From Pseudomonadota bacterium (GTDB lineage Bacteria > CALINM01), in the NCBI GenBank assembly GCA_026415985.1, contig JAOAGA010000007.1, forward strand, positions 1 to 38,884: a stretch of 38,884 bases of DNA. The letters are read 5' to 3'. Of the stretch, positions 1-8,813 are shown in pieces. Positions within the stretch are counted from its first letter, which is position 1. Every line of letters begins with the position of its first letter. Position numbers and translations under genes: made by a program. The notes beneath the pieces were generated by a model, which was not told the DNA's origin, did no database searches, and was given only the letters and a program-made list of their open reading frames with translations.

Positions 1-1
1 A

Positions 2-70
2 TCAAAATCAGATAAAATAAACCCAAAGATGCTTGACTACGTTAGAGAAAAACTGAGAAAAGGGGTTTAA
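2..70 (+). CDS. C-terminal fragment of an upstream gene (product unknown; ...SKSDKINPKMLDYVREKLRKGV*)
   Basis: Open frame from the window edge to TAA at 68-70, overlapping the pilM ATG (TAATG). Confidence 0.5.
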   Translation, partial: SKSDKINPKMLDYVREKLRKGV

Positions 71-1059
71 TGTCTTTTTTTAGAAGAGCTTTAACTGGGA
101 TAGATTTAGGTAATAATGTTGTTAAAATTGCTCTTTGTAAATACAGAGCGGGTAAGCCAGTTGTCATTAAAGCAATAAAGTTTGACCTGCCCAGTGACTA
201 TCAGATTAATGATGATTTGGATTTTTGTATAGAATCAGTAAGAAGAGTCTGTAATTCCTCAAAAATTCCTCTTAATAATACAGCCATCGTGGCAGATCAT
301 GAATGGTATAAAAATGTTATTATAACATTTCCCGAAATGCCAAAAAAAGAGCTTGAGCAGGCTATACTTTATGAGATAAAAAGACAATCTAATCTAAATT
401 TAGAAAATATAAGCTACGACTATTATCCTAACAGGGTAGTTGGAAAGGACAGAGAGTATTATATTTTCTACTCAGAAAAACCAAAAATCAAAGAAATAGT
501 CAATAAATTCAGAAAACATAATATCAATCTTAAAATTATTGACGTTAAGGAGATGGTATCTCTTGCGCTGTATAAAAATTTATATGCCGACGACAAAACA
601 GTCAAATGTTTTTTTGATTTTGGATATTTAAGCTCAAAAATTATTTTTACAAAGGGAGAAAGGCTTATTTTTGTTAGAACAACAGGTTATGGAGTTAAGT
701 CTATTTATGATATTCTAAAAAATAACTCAACGGAAACTAATCTTACAGAAGTGTTTGAGTTCAAGGGTATTAATGATGGTAAAATAGAAGAGCTCCTCAA
801 AGATTATTTTTCAGAAATATTTTATGATACTATTAGAACAATAAACTTCTTTTCAACTACCTATAAAGAAAGCAGTCCATCTAATATAATATACAGCGGA
901 GGAATCTTTGCTATCCCCGGAATTCATGAGTATTTCTGCCAGAACCTTCCGTATACCTGTATTCTCAATAATGTACTTGATCTGCTTGATTACAAAGATG
1001 AAGATATCAGAAAGAAAGGCTTCATGTTTAATTATGCTGTTGGAGTAGCCTTAAGATGA
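70..1059 (+). CDS. pilM: Type IV pilus assembly ATPase-like protein PilM
   Basis: Actin-like N-terminus (TGIDLGNNVVKIAL), first gene of a pilMNOPQ-ordered cluster. Confidence 0.9.
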   Translation: MSFFRRALTGIDLGNNVVKIALCKYRAGKPVVIKAIKFDLPSDYQINDDLDFCIESVRRVCNSSKIPLNNTAIVADHEWYKNVIITFPEMPKKELEQAILYEIKRQSNLNLENISYDYYPNRVVGKDREYYIFYSEKPKIKEIVNKFRKHNINLKIIDVKEMVSLALYKNLYADDKTVKCFFDFGYLSSKIIFTKGERLIFVRTTGYGVKSIYDILKNNSTETNLTEVFEFKGINDGKIEELLKDYFSEIFYDTIRTINFFSTTYKESSPSNIIYSGGIFAIPGIHEYFCQNLPYTCILNNVLDLLDYKDEDIRKKGFMFNYAVGVALR

Positions 1060-1592
1060 AAAGGATTAACCTTATCCCTAAAGAGCCTTTATTTCCCCTC
1101 TCAGAAAGCATTCAGAGAAAAATTGTTTATCCCATAATTTTAATAATAATTATCTTTTATTCCCTTAACTTTTATAGGGCAAGGAAAGATCTTGATAGTC
1201 TGAATGACACATTTAATAATCTGAAAGTTGAGATAGAAGCAATAAAAAAATCGTTAACAGAGAAAAATTTATATCTTGAAAAAAGCTCTGCAATAGAAAA
1301 GGAGTTTTTAACTATTAAAGACGATTATTACCTTTTGAAAAAGAACATAATTATAAAAGACATTTTTGAAAAACTTACAGGGATAGTTCCACAGCAGTTA
1401 TGGATAACCGCAATAAGTTATACAGAGGACTCAAATAGATCTGTAAATATTAACGGAAAATCTTTCAATAAGGATGCAATTTTTTTATTACTTAATAACT
1501 GTCTGATAATAGGTAAAAATCCCGAATTAATCGGGATAGACAAAGAAGACGGAAATGTTTATAGTTTCAGTATAAGAGTTGATATTATATGA
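1056..1592 (+). CDS. pilN: Type IV pilus inner-membrane protein PilN
   Basis: Starts MKRINLIPKEP, single TM then coiled coil; position after pilM with 4-bp overlap. Confidence 0.85.
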   Translation: MKRINLIPKEPLFPLSESIQRKIVYPIILIIIIFYSLNFYRARKDLDSLNDTFNNLKVEIEAIKKSLTEKNLYLEKSSAIEKEFLTIKDDYYLLKKNIIIKDIFEKLTGIVPQQLWITAISYTEDSNRSVNINGKSFNKDAIFLLLNNCLIIGKNPELIGIDKEDGNVYSFSIRVDII

Positions 1593-2125
1593 AAACCAGT
1601 TTGCCAATTAGAGAACACAAAATACTATTGATAGGATTTGCTATATCAGTATTTTTGATATATGTCGGGAAAATAGTAATTAACCCCATATATAATAAAA
1701 TTGCCTCCACTAAGTCTGAGATTGAAAAACTTAATATTGAAAAAAGCAATATACTGAAAGAGGTAGAACTAATCAGAGGAAAGGAAAGCGAGATTAAAGA
1801 AAAAGAAAAACAATTAACCGAATACTTTCTCTTAAAAAGTAAGTTAGCAAACTTATCAAATCCCTCAAAATTTTTTAAAGATATAACAGATTTCAAAAAG
1901 GTAAGATTTATATCAATAAAACCTGCCAAAAGAGAGAAGGTATCCCATTATCTCCGAATGGAACTTACCTTAAGTATAAGTGGAAGTTATGAAGATATTT
2001 ACAATTATCTTAAATATTTGGATAGTTTGCCCTATATTATAAGTATAAAAAAGCTCGATTTTTCAAAGGGCGAACAAAAAAGTTATAATAATGTCACCCT
2101 ATTATTAGAGATAGTGGGAAGATGA
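1589..2125 (+). CDS. pilO: Type IV pilus inner-membrane protein PilO
   Basis: N-terminal TM, coiled coil and PilO-like C-terminal domain; position between pilN and pilP, ATGA overlaps. Confidence 0.8.
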   Translation: MKTSLPIREHKILLIGFAISVFLIYVGKIVINPIYNKIASTKSEIEKLNIEKSNILKEVELIRGKESEIKEKEKQLTEYFLLKSKLANLSNPSKFFKDITDFKKVRFISIKPAKREKVSHYLRMELTLSISGSYEDIYNYLKYLDSLPYIISIKKLDFSKGEQKSYNNVTLLLEIVGR

Positions 2126-2517
2126 AAAAACTATTATTTTTTATTATTCTCTTCTGTTTTTTTAATACTTCTCTTGCAGATGAGTTGTTTGTCGGCTATC
2201 TTAAACCCTATCAAAAAAAATCTGAAGACAGAACTCTTTTCAAGAGGAAGGATCCTACTGAAGAGCCCTATAAAATAGGAGAAAAATTTTTAAGCTCCGG
2301 CGCACTCAGAGATAGGGAAGAAAAAATTACAGGTATTGAGTTAAAGGCCATACTTTATAATCCTGTTCATAAAAAGGCTTATATAAACGAAAGCCTGGTA
2401 GCTGTTGGAGATAAAATTGGTGATGATATAATTATAAAAGATATAAAAGAAAATACCGTTATTCTTGAAAAAGACAAAAGGACTTTCATTTTAAAAATAG
2501 AAGAAGGGGAAAAATAA
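2122..2517 (+). CDS. pilP: Type IV pilus lipoprotein PilP-like
   Basis: Signal-like N-terminus, small beta domain (VGDKIGDDIIIKDIKENTVILEKDKRTFIL) typical of PilP; gene order. Confidence 0.7.
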   Translation: MKKLLFFIILFCFFNTSLADELFVGYLKPYQKKSEDRTLFKRKDPTEEPYKIGEKFLSSGALRDREEKITGIELKAILYNPVHKKAYINESLVAVGDKIGDDIIIKDIKENTVILEKDKRTFILKIEEGEK

Positions 2518-3827
2518 TGAGGAAAGTATTAATTTTTCTGATATATTTTATTTTTGTACCAGTAACTTATGGTCAAACTACAAATACAGAAAAAATCTTA
2601 AACGACAGTGAAAAAAAGTATAATCTTATATTTAAAACACAACCTCTGTCAGATGTGCTTAAAGTTTTGACACAGGAAAGCGGGCTAAATATCGTGTTGC
2701 CAGATGGTATGACAGAAACGGTAAATTTAAACTTAAGAGATGTGACTTTAAAAAATGCCCTTGAAGTATTGTTATTATCGAGGGGATACAACTATAAGAT
2801 AGATGGCAATATAGTCAGAGTTTTTAAAGAGAGTGCAGAAAAGAAACCTCTTTTAATAGAAGTTATCCCCCTTAAGTTTGCCAATGCACAGACAGTAGGC
2901 TCAATGCTATCAAATATGTTTACCATAAACAATATTCAGATTAATGTTCCGACAAACTCTTTAATTATTAAGGCCGATAGCGAGGTTATATCTCAGATAA
3001 AAAAGATGATTGAAAACTTAGATGTCAAGACAAGACAAGTATTAATCGAAACAAGGATAGTTAATGCCACAGAATCATTCAGCAGAGATTTGGGAATCCA
3101 GTGGGGCGGGTTTTATACCTCAAAGGATGGTAACTTTAATATTTTTGGTACCAGTCAGGGAGGAACTTATGGCACCTCGGTTACCGGTCAGAACTTTGCA
3201 GTAAATCTTCCTTTACAAACTCAACCATTTGGCAATTTAGGTATTACCATAGGCAGTTTAGGCTCCAACAGAAGGCTCGACTTAGCTTTACAAATGGCAG
3301 AGGAAAAGGGTAAGGCGAAAATTGTATCTACACCAAAGATACTAACCCTTGACAATAAACGGGCAAATATCAGAAGTGGAGCAACATTAAGGATCAGATC
3401 CATACCTTTGGGTTCTACTGTTACAACAACAAGCGCAAGTATTACAGAAATCACAACCGGTGTAGAATTAGGAGTTACTCCACAGATCTCTGGCGATTCG
3501 GATATTATGCTTACCCTTGATGTTACTCAGAGTGAGCCAAACTACGCGAGGACAGTAGAAAATATACCTGAGATCAGGGATCAAAAGGCTACTACTACCA
3601 TTTTGCTAAAAGACGGAGAAACGGTTGTATTAGGCGGACTATATAAAACGGTAGAAGGGGAGACGGAGAGAAAAATTCCATTTTTAGCTGATATACCTTT
3701 AATTGGTTGGTTATTCAAATCAAAGACCAAAGAAAAAAGAAATGAAGAATTAATAATATTTATAACGCCTAAGATCGTTAAAGAAGAGATTATTCAGACA
3801 ACCGCAAATAAAGTAAATACAGAGTGA
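2517..3827 (+). CDS. pilQ: Type IV pilus secretin PilQ (short, STN plus secretin domains)
   Basis: Secretin signature VTPQISGDSDIMLTLDVTQSEPNY...LLKDGETVVLGGLYKTVEGETERKIPFLADIPLIGWLFKS. Confidence 0.92.
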   Translation: MRKVLIFLIYFIFVPVTYGQTTNTEKILNDSEKKYNLIFKTQPLSDVLKVLTQESGLNIVLPDGMTETVNLNLRDVTLKNALEVLLLSRGYNYKIDGNIVRVFKESAEKKPLLIEVIPLKFANAQTVGSMLSNMFTINNIQINVPTNSLIIKADSEVISQIKKMIENLDVKTRQVLIETRIVNATESFSRDLGIQWGGFYTSKDGNFNIFGTSQGGTYGTSVTGQNFAVNLPLQTQPFGNLGITIGSLGSNRRLDLALQMAEEKGKAKIVSTPKILTLDNKRANIRSGATLRIRSIPLGSTVTTTSASITEITTGVELGVTPQISGDSDIMLTLDVTQSEPNYARTVENIPEIRDQKATTTILLKDGETVVLGGLYKTVEGETERKIPFLADIPLIGWLFKSKTKEKRNEELIIFITPKIVKEEIIQTTANKVNTE

Positions 3828-3848
3828 TTTAAGAATTTTTTTTAAATA

Positions 3849-5609
3849 TTAATTTTTTTCCAATACCGGTGCGGTTTTCTTACCAAAGAGCTTCTTAAAA
3901 GCAGACTTGCCAATGAGGGCTAAAATCTTAAAAATATTAAATTTATAGAAACTTACAGGCCAGTTAAGCTCATCTTTATAACAAATTGTATGGATATTAA
4001 TGTCTTTGATCTCTTTCGATATTTTTTTCCACTCATCGCCGTTAAAATCGCCTCTTTCAATTATGGAATCAATTTTTTCCAGATATGCAATGGCTGTTTT
4101 TGCTCTTTTTTCAACAAGCTCGGCAATTTTGGGTGAGATTAAACCATATTTTCTTTTGAGCTCATTAAGTCTGATCCCTGCTTCATAGGTACTATGGACG
4201 ATCTCATCTCTCGTCATCCAAATTGTTTCATAATTAAGAAAATATTTCCATGAAAGGGCGTTCTCCATCATAACCCTGTGTTCTTCAACGGTTCTTGCAA
4301 AAAACTTATAACCATATTTTTCCGGATACTCCCAAACCTCAGAGCCGGGATCGACAAAGGGGGCTAATGGTGATATGAATGGGTAAAGAGTTTTATCTTT
4401 TCCATATTTTTTAAGGAGATATTCACAATAATCTATCGTTTCCATAACAGATTTATAAGTCTGTTTAGGAAGGCCCGTCATAAAAAACAAATCAATTCTA
4501 TTGCAATTGTTTTTTACCAGTCCAGCAATTGCCCGTTCTATTTGCTCATTGTTAAAGGGTCTGCCGAAGGCTCTTCTTACTTCTTCATCATGGGACTCAG
4601 GTGATATCTCAACATTATATTTTGCAACGGCATTTTTCATCTTTACAATATATTCTTCAGAAGGGGGGACAAAAAACTCAAAAGCTAAGTGATTTTTAAA
4701 ATTAATATTTTTTATCTCTTTGAGAATTTCATCGGCATAGGCCTTTCCGTTTTGCAAAATGTCGCCTATAATAAATGCGGGTCCGTTTATTAAGCTTTCA
4801 ATGGATTTTAATTCCTCAGCAACCTTTTCAGGAGATTTAAATGCCAGTTCTTTCCTGTTAAAGGTATTTTCACAGGTGAACTTCGAACCACCACAGGTTC
4901 TACAATTATGAATACAACCCCTATATAAAAATATAGCAGTTACCGGATATTTCATCCATGTTTGAAAGGGTATATAACCATTTAAATCAAAGAATTTAAA
5001 TGTCTTTCTGATCGGAAAGGTATAATCTGTATATACATAGTCAGTTGAGTTAGGAACATAGGTTATCTCATTATGATATATATTTCCTTTGTTGTCTTTA
5101 TAAGTTAAGTTTGGAATACTGCTAAAATCTCCACCGTTAGCAATAGCTTTTATCAACATTACCATCGGGAGTTCGGTAGAATCACCTTTTAGTATAAAAT
5201 CGATAAAGGGATAATTAATAAGCTCTTTATGAAAATAGGTAGATGAATAACCACCAAATATTATAGGCACATCGGGATGATGTTTTTTTGTAATTTCAGC
5301 AATTTTAAGGCTACCTTGCACATGGGGAAACCAATGTAAATCAAAACAAAAGGCCTTTGGTTTTAAATTCTTTATTTCCTTTTCAGGATCATAATTAAGG
5401 GAGTTTAGCATCTTATTGGCTATATTTATTATTCTTGTTGAGAAACCGGCCTTTTCCAGATGTCCGCAGAGGCTTATAAACCCGATAGGATACATTTCAA
5501 AGATAGGTCCTGAGGGAACAACATCACTAATGGGGCCATGTATTACAGCCTTTTTTCTGAAATCGTAAATGCTGGGTGAATGTAAAAAAACCACATCTGC
5601 TTTTTTCAT
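3849..5609 (-). CDS. B12-binding domain / radical SAM domain protein
   Basis: N-terminal cobalamin-binding-like fold (IIFGGYSSTYFHKEL) and CxxxCxxC radical SAM motif (CIHNCRTC) at FLYRGCIHNCRTCGG. Confidence 0.85.
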   Translation of the reverse strand: MKKADVVFLHSPSIYDFRKKAVIHGPISDVVPSGPIFEMYPIGFISLCGHLEKAGFSTRIINIANKMLNSLNYDPEKEIKNLKPKAFCFDLHWFPHVQGSLKIAEITKKHHPDVPIIFGGYSSTYFHKELINYPFIDFILKGDSTELPMVMLIKAIANGGDFSSIPNLTYKDNKGNIYHNEITYVPNSTDYVYTDYTFPIRKTFKFFDLNGYIPFQTWMKYPVTAIFLYRGCIHNCRTCGGSKFTCENTFNRKELAFKSPEKVAEELKSIESLINGPAFIIGDILQNGKAYADEILKEIKNINFKNHLAFEFFVPPSEEYIVKMKNAVAKYNVEISPESHDEEVRRAFGRPFNNEQIERAIAGLVKNNCNRIDLFFMTGLPKQTYKSVMETIDYCEYLLKKYGKDKTLYPFISPLAPFVDPGSEVWEYPEKYGYKFFARTVEEHRVMMENALSWKYFLNYETIWMTRDEIVHSTYEAGIRLNELKRKYGLISPKIAELVEKRAKTAIAYLEKIDSIIERGDFNGDEWKKISKEIKDINIHTICYKDELNWPVSFYKFNIFKILALIGKSAFKKLFGKKTAPVLEKN

Positions 5610-5637
5610 AGATGTTAGAATATCATAAAAGTAATAT

Positions 5638-5665
5638 TTGCAAAATATAAAAAAAATGCTATTCT
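5638..5665 (+). promoter_or_regulatory. Predicted promoter TTGCAA-N16-TATTCT, 6 nt before lptC ATG
   Basis: Hexamers with 16-bp spacer; no SD before the ATG. Confidence 0.35.
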
Positions 5666-5671
5666 ATTGGT

Positions 5672-6175
5672 ATGAAAAATGCTATATACTTTTTCCTTTT
5701 TAACCTATTTCTCATATTAGTATATTTTTATGCCAATTCAGGTATAGTATCAACTAAAAGCAAGATATCTTATTCTCTGCCTGAACAAAAGGTCTCAAAC
5801 CTAAATCATACTATAATTTTAAAGGACAATGTTATAAATATATCAGCCAAAAGGCTTTTAAAGAATCAGGATGGTAGTTTTATCGATGAGCCACAGGGTT
5901 TTTATACTCAGAAAAATTATAAGATATCTTTTTCTGCTAAAAAAGGAGTTTATAGAGAGGATAACATCGTTATTTTAAAAGATGATGGAAAAATCATTAC
6001 CGATAATAATCAGGTTTTATCTGATGAGCTTATCTACGACTTTCAAAATGAAAAGATAATTTCAAAAGATAATACTGAAATCTTAATAGACGGTATTAAA
6101 ATTGTCGGCTTAAACTTTCAGTATGATCTAAAGAAGAAAAAGCTTACTGCAGAAAAAATAAAGGGACAGATATGA
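5672..6175 (+). CDS. lptC: LPS export protein LptC-like
   Basis: N-terminal TM, OstA-like beta-jellyroll pattern, immediately upstream of lptA and lptB. Confidence 0.75.
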   Translation: MKNAIYFFLFNLFLILVYFYANSGIVSTKSKISYSLPEQKVSNLNHTIILKDNVINISAKRLLKNQDGSFIDEPQGFYTQKNYKISFSAKKGVYREDNIVILKDDGKIITDNNQVLSDELIYDFQNEKIISKDNTEILIDGIKIVGLNFQYDLKKKKLTAEKIKGQI

Positions 6176-6633
6176 GAAGGGTAATAATTTTTTTTGTAAT
6201 ATTTTTTATGTCAAGTTCGGTTGGTTATTCACAAAAAGGTAAGACAATCGACATTAACTCAAACAGAATGGAGATGGAAAACAATAAAAACTTAATAACC
6301 TTTATTGACGATGTTGTTGTTAAGAGAGACGATTTAACATTATACTGCTCAAAACTATATGTATATTATACAGAAGATCAGAACAAAAAAAGAGATGTAG
6401 ACTATATAATAGCTCAGGGTAACATAAAAATCATTCAGGGACCGAAAACAGCAACCGGTGATGAAGCAAGATTTTACAAGGACAAGGAAATAATTATATT
6501 AACCGGTAATCCTGCAATTGTAAAAGAAGGGGATAATGTTGTCAACGGCAACAAGATAACCATATATCTAAATGAGAACAAAAGTGTTATAGAGGGTAAC
6601 AGACCGAGGGTTATTTTTAAAACGGGAGAATAA
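6172..6633 (+). CDS. lptA: LPS transport periplasmic protein LptA (OstA-like)
   Basis: Signal peptide then IDINSNRMEMENNKNLITFIDDVVVKRDDLTLYCSKLYVYY, typical OstA domain; next to lptB. Confidence 0.85.
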   Translation: MRRVIIFFVIFFMSSSVGYSQKGKTIDINSNRMEMENNKNLITFIDDVVVKRDDLTLYCSKLYVYYTEDQNKKRDVDYIIAQGNIKIIQGPKTATGDEARFYKDKEIIILTGNPAIVKEGDNVVNGNKITIYLNENKSVIEGNRPRVIFKTGE

Positions 6634-6634
6634 G

Positions 6635-7351
6635 GTGCTTATAGCTGAAAATATTAAAAAGAGTTATTCAAAAAGGTTGGTAGTTAATAATGTTTCCATC
6701 GGGGTATCAAGGGGAGAAATAGTTGGGCTTTTGGGACCTAACGGAGCAGGAAAGACCACAAGTTTTTATATAATCGCAGGAATAATAAAGGCTGATAGCG
6801 GAACGATAAAGATTGATAATGAAGACATTACAAATCTGCCTATTTATTTAAGGGCCAAAAAGGGGTTGTCATATCTTCCTCAGGAGCAATCTGTTTTCAG
6901 AAGATTATCAGTTGAAGACAATATAAAACTGGTCCTCGAAGAAAATGATTATTCTAAAGACGAAATAGAAAAAATAACTAATAACCTGTTAAAGGAGTTT
7001 AAAATAGATCACTTAAGAAAAGAAAAGGCTTCGGTTCTTTCAGGAGGAGAAAAGAGAAGGCTTGAGATTGCAAGAACACTATCATTATCACCGTCATTTA
7101 TTCTCCTTGATGAACCCTTTGCAGGGGTTGACCCGATACTTGTTGCTGATATACAGGAGATGGTGAGAGATCTAAAAAGAAAGAACATAGGTATTATAAT
7201 AACTGACCACAACGTTAGGGAAGCCCTTAAGATTTGTGACAGAGCTTATGTTATAAGCTCAGGGAGTATCATATCTGAAGGCTCTCCTGAACAGATATTA
7301 CAGGACGAAAAGGTGATAAAAAGCTACTTGGGTGAGGGGTATAGGGCATAA
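6635..7351 (+). CDS. lptB: LPS export ABC transporter ATP-binding protein LptB (GTG start)
   Basis: Walker A GPNGAGKTT, signature LSGGEKRR, Walker B FILLDEPFAGVDP, LptB-type C-terminus. Confidence 0.95.
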   Translation: MLIAENIKKSYSKRLVVNNVSIGVSRGEIVGLLGPNGAGKTTSFYIIAGIIKADSGTIKIDNEDITNLPIYLRAKKGLSYLPQEQSVFRRLSVEDNIKLVLEENDYSKDEIEKITNNLLKEFKIDHLRKEKASVLSGGEKRRLEIARTLSLSPSFILLDEPFAGVDPILVADIQEMVRDLKRKNIGIIITDHNVREALKICDRAYVISSGSIISEGSPEQILQDEKVIKSYLGEGYRA

Positions 7352-8754
7352 TGGCGTTATCGTTAAAATTACAACCTAAGCTAACTCAACAACTTGTCCT
7401 GACACCTCAATTGCAACTTTCCATTAAGATTCTGCAGTTAAATCATTTAGAACTGACAGATGTCATAAGTCAGGAACTACAGGAAAACCCGGTATTAGAG
7501 ATCAAGGATAATTTGAATGGCAAGGCAGAGAACGAAACGGATTTTGAATTTGAAAAGTTTCTTGATAACTATTCGAAAATAAATGAAGAATATTTTGAAA
7601 AGGAGAGATTTTACAGTCAGAAAGATTTAAATGAAGACGATGAAGAGAGTAGCAATATACTTGATATTTATTCAGCAAAACGTTCCAATCTCTATGATCA
7701 TTTGCTTTGGCAGTTAAACTTAGAGAAACTAACTGATGAAGAAATTAGAATTGGTGAAGAAATAATTGGTAACATCGATTCCGACGGGTATCTAAGAGTA
7801 GATATAAAGGATATTTCAGAATCATTAAATACAAGCGAAGATAATGTTTATGCGGTACTAAAAAAAATTCAGAAATTCGATCCCGTTGGTATTGCCTCAC
7901 GTAACTTAAAGGAATGTTTGCTTAATCAGATAGAAGTTTATGGTGCCCCGACGCCATATATTATTCCTATTATCGAGAATCATCTGGAGGATCTTGCAAA
8001 AAAAAGTTTTAAAAAAATATCAAAGGAACTTAATATTACCGAGGAAGAGGTAAAACTTGCTCTTGATTTTATAAGCAATCATCTTAACCCAAAACCCGGC
8101 AGCGGCTATGAGTTCTCTGAATATGAAAATCAATCCGTTCAGCCTGATGTTTATGTTATCAAAAGGGGAGATGATTACGATGTGGTTTTGAACTTTGATG
8201 AGATGCCCTTTCTAAGAATAAACAGATCCTATGAAAGGATGCTTAAAGATAAAAACTGTGATCCCCAGGTAAAAAGTTATCTTCAGGAAAAAATTAAATC
8301 TGCTTACTGGTTTATAAAAAGTATTCAGCAAAGAGGAAGCACCATACTTACTGTAGCCAAAGAAATAGTTGAAAGACAAAAAGAGTTCCTTGATAAAGGA
8401 CCAAGTTATATGAAACCATTAACACTAAAGGATATTGCTTATTCTTTAAACCTACATGAATCAACCATAAGTAGGGTTACCAGCAATAAGTATATAATGA
8501 CTCCGCAGGGACTTTTTGAAATGAAATATTTTTTTAGTGGTGGTATCAGAAAAATAGGTGTTGAAGACGTATCGACAACAAGTGTGAAAGAGCTAATAAA
8601 GGATATTATTAATCAAGAAAGTCCAAATAAACCGCTAAGCGATCAGGAGATTTCAGACATACTCAAATCAAAAGGTTACTGCATAGCGAGAAGAACCGTA
8701 ACCAAATACAGAGAAAGTATGGGAATACTTTCTTCAAGCATGAGAAAAAAATAA
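7351..8754 (+). CDS. rpoN: RNA polymerase sigma-54 factor
   Basis: Q-rich N-terminus (LTPQLQLSIKILQLNHLEL...ELQENPVLE), C-terminal RpoN box ARRTVTKYRE. Confidence 0.97.
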   Translation: MALSLKLQPKLTQQLVLTPQLQLSIKILQLNHLELTDVISQELQENPVLEIKDNLNGKAENETDFEFEKFLDNYSKINEEYFEKERFYSQKDLNEDDEESSNILDIYSAKRSNLYDHLLWQLNLEKLTDEEIRIGEEIIGNIDSDGYLRVDIKDISESLNTSEDNVYAVLKKIQKFDPVGIASRNLKECLLNQIEVYGAPTPYIIPIIENHLEDLAKKSFKKISKELNITEEEVKLALDFISNHLNPKPGSGYEFSEYENQSVQPDVYVIKRGDDYDVVLNFDEMPFLRINRSYERMLKDKNCDPQVKSYLQEKIKSAYWFIKSIQQRGSTILTVAKEIVERQKEFLDKGPSYMKPLTLKDIAYSLNLHESTISRVTSNKYIMTPQGLFEMKYFFSGGIRKIGVEDVSTTSVKELIKDIINQESPNKPLSDQEISDILKSKGYCIARRTVTKYRESMGILSSSMRKK

Positions 8755-8755
8755 A

Positions 8756-8804
8756 AAGGCAAAGGGAAGAGAGTTAAAGCAAAACTCTCAAAGCCCTTTG
8801 CCTT
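8756..8804. terminator. Bidirectional rho-independent terminator between convergent rpoN and ppdK
   Basis: AAGGCAAAGGG / CCCTTTGCCTT inverted repeat with inner GAGAGTT/AACTCTC; U-rich run on the minus-strand side (TTTTTATTTTTT). Confidence 0.8.
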
Positions 8805-8813
8805 AAGAAGTTA

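Noticed and set aside
1585-1929. 114-aa - strand ORF in pilO
   Set aside because: Antisense to pilO, which is fixed by operon overlaps and gene order.
3828-3848. Possible terminator in the 21-bp gap between convergent pilQ and the radical SAM gene
   Set aside because: Only an AT-rich TTAAGAATTTTTTTTAAATA stretch; no GC-containing stem.
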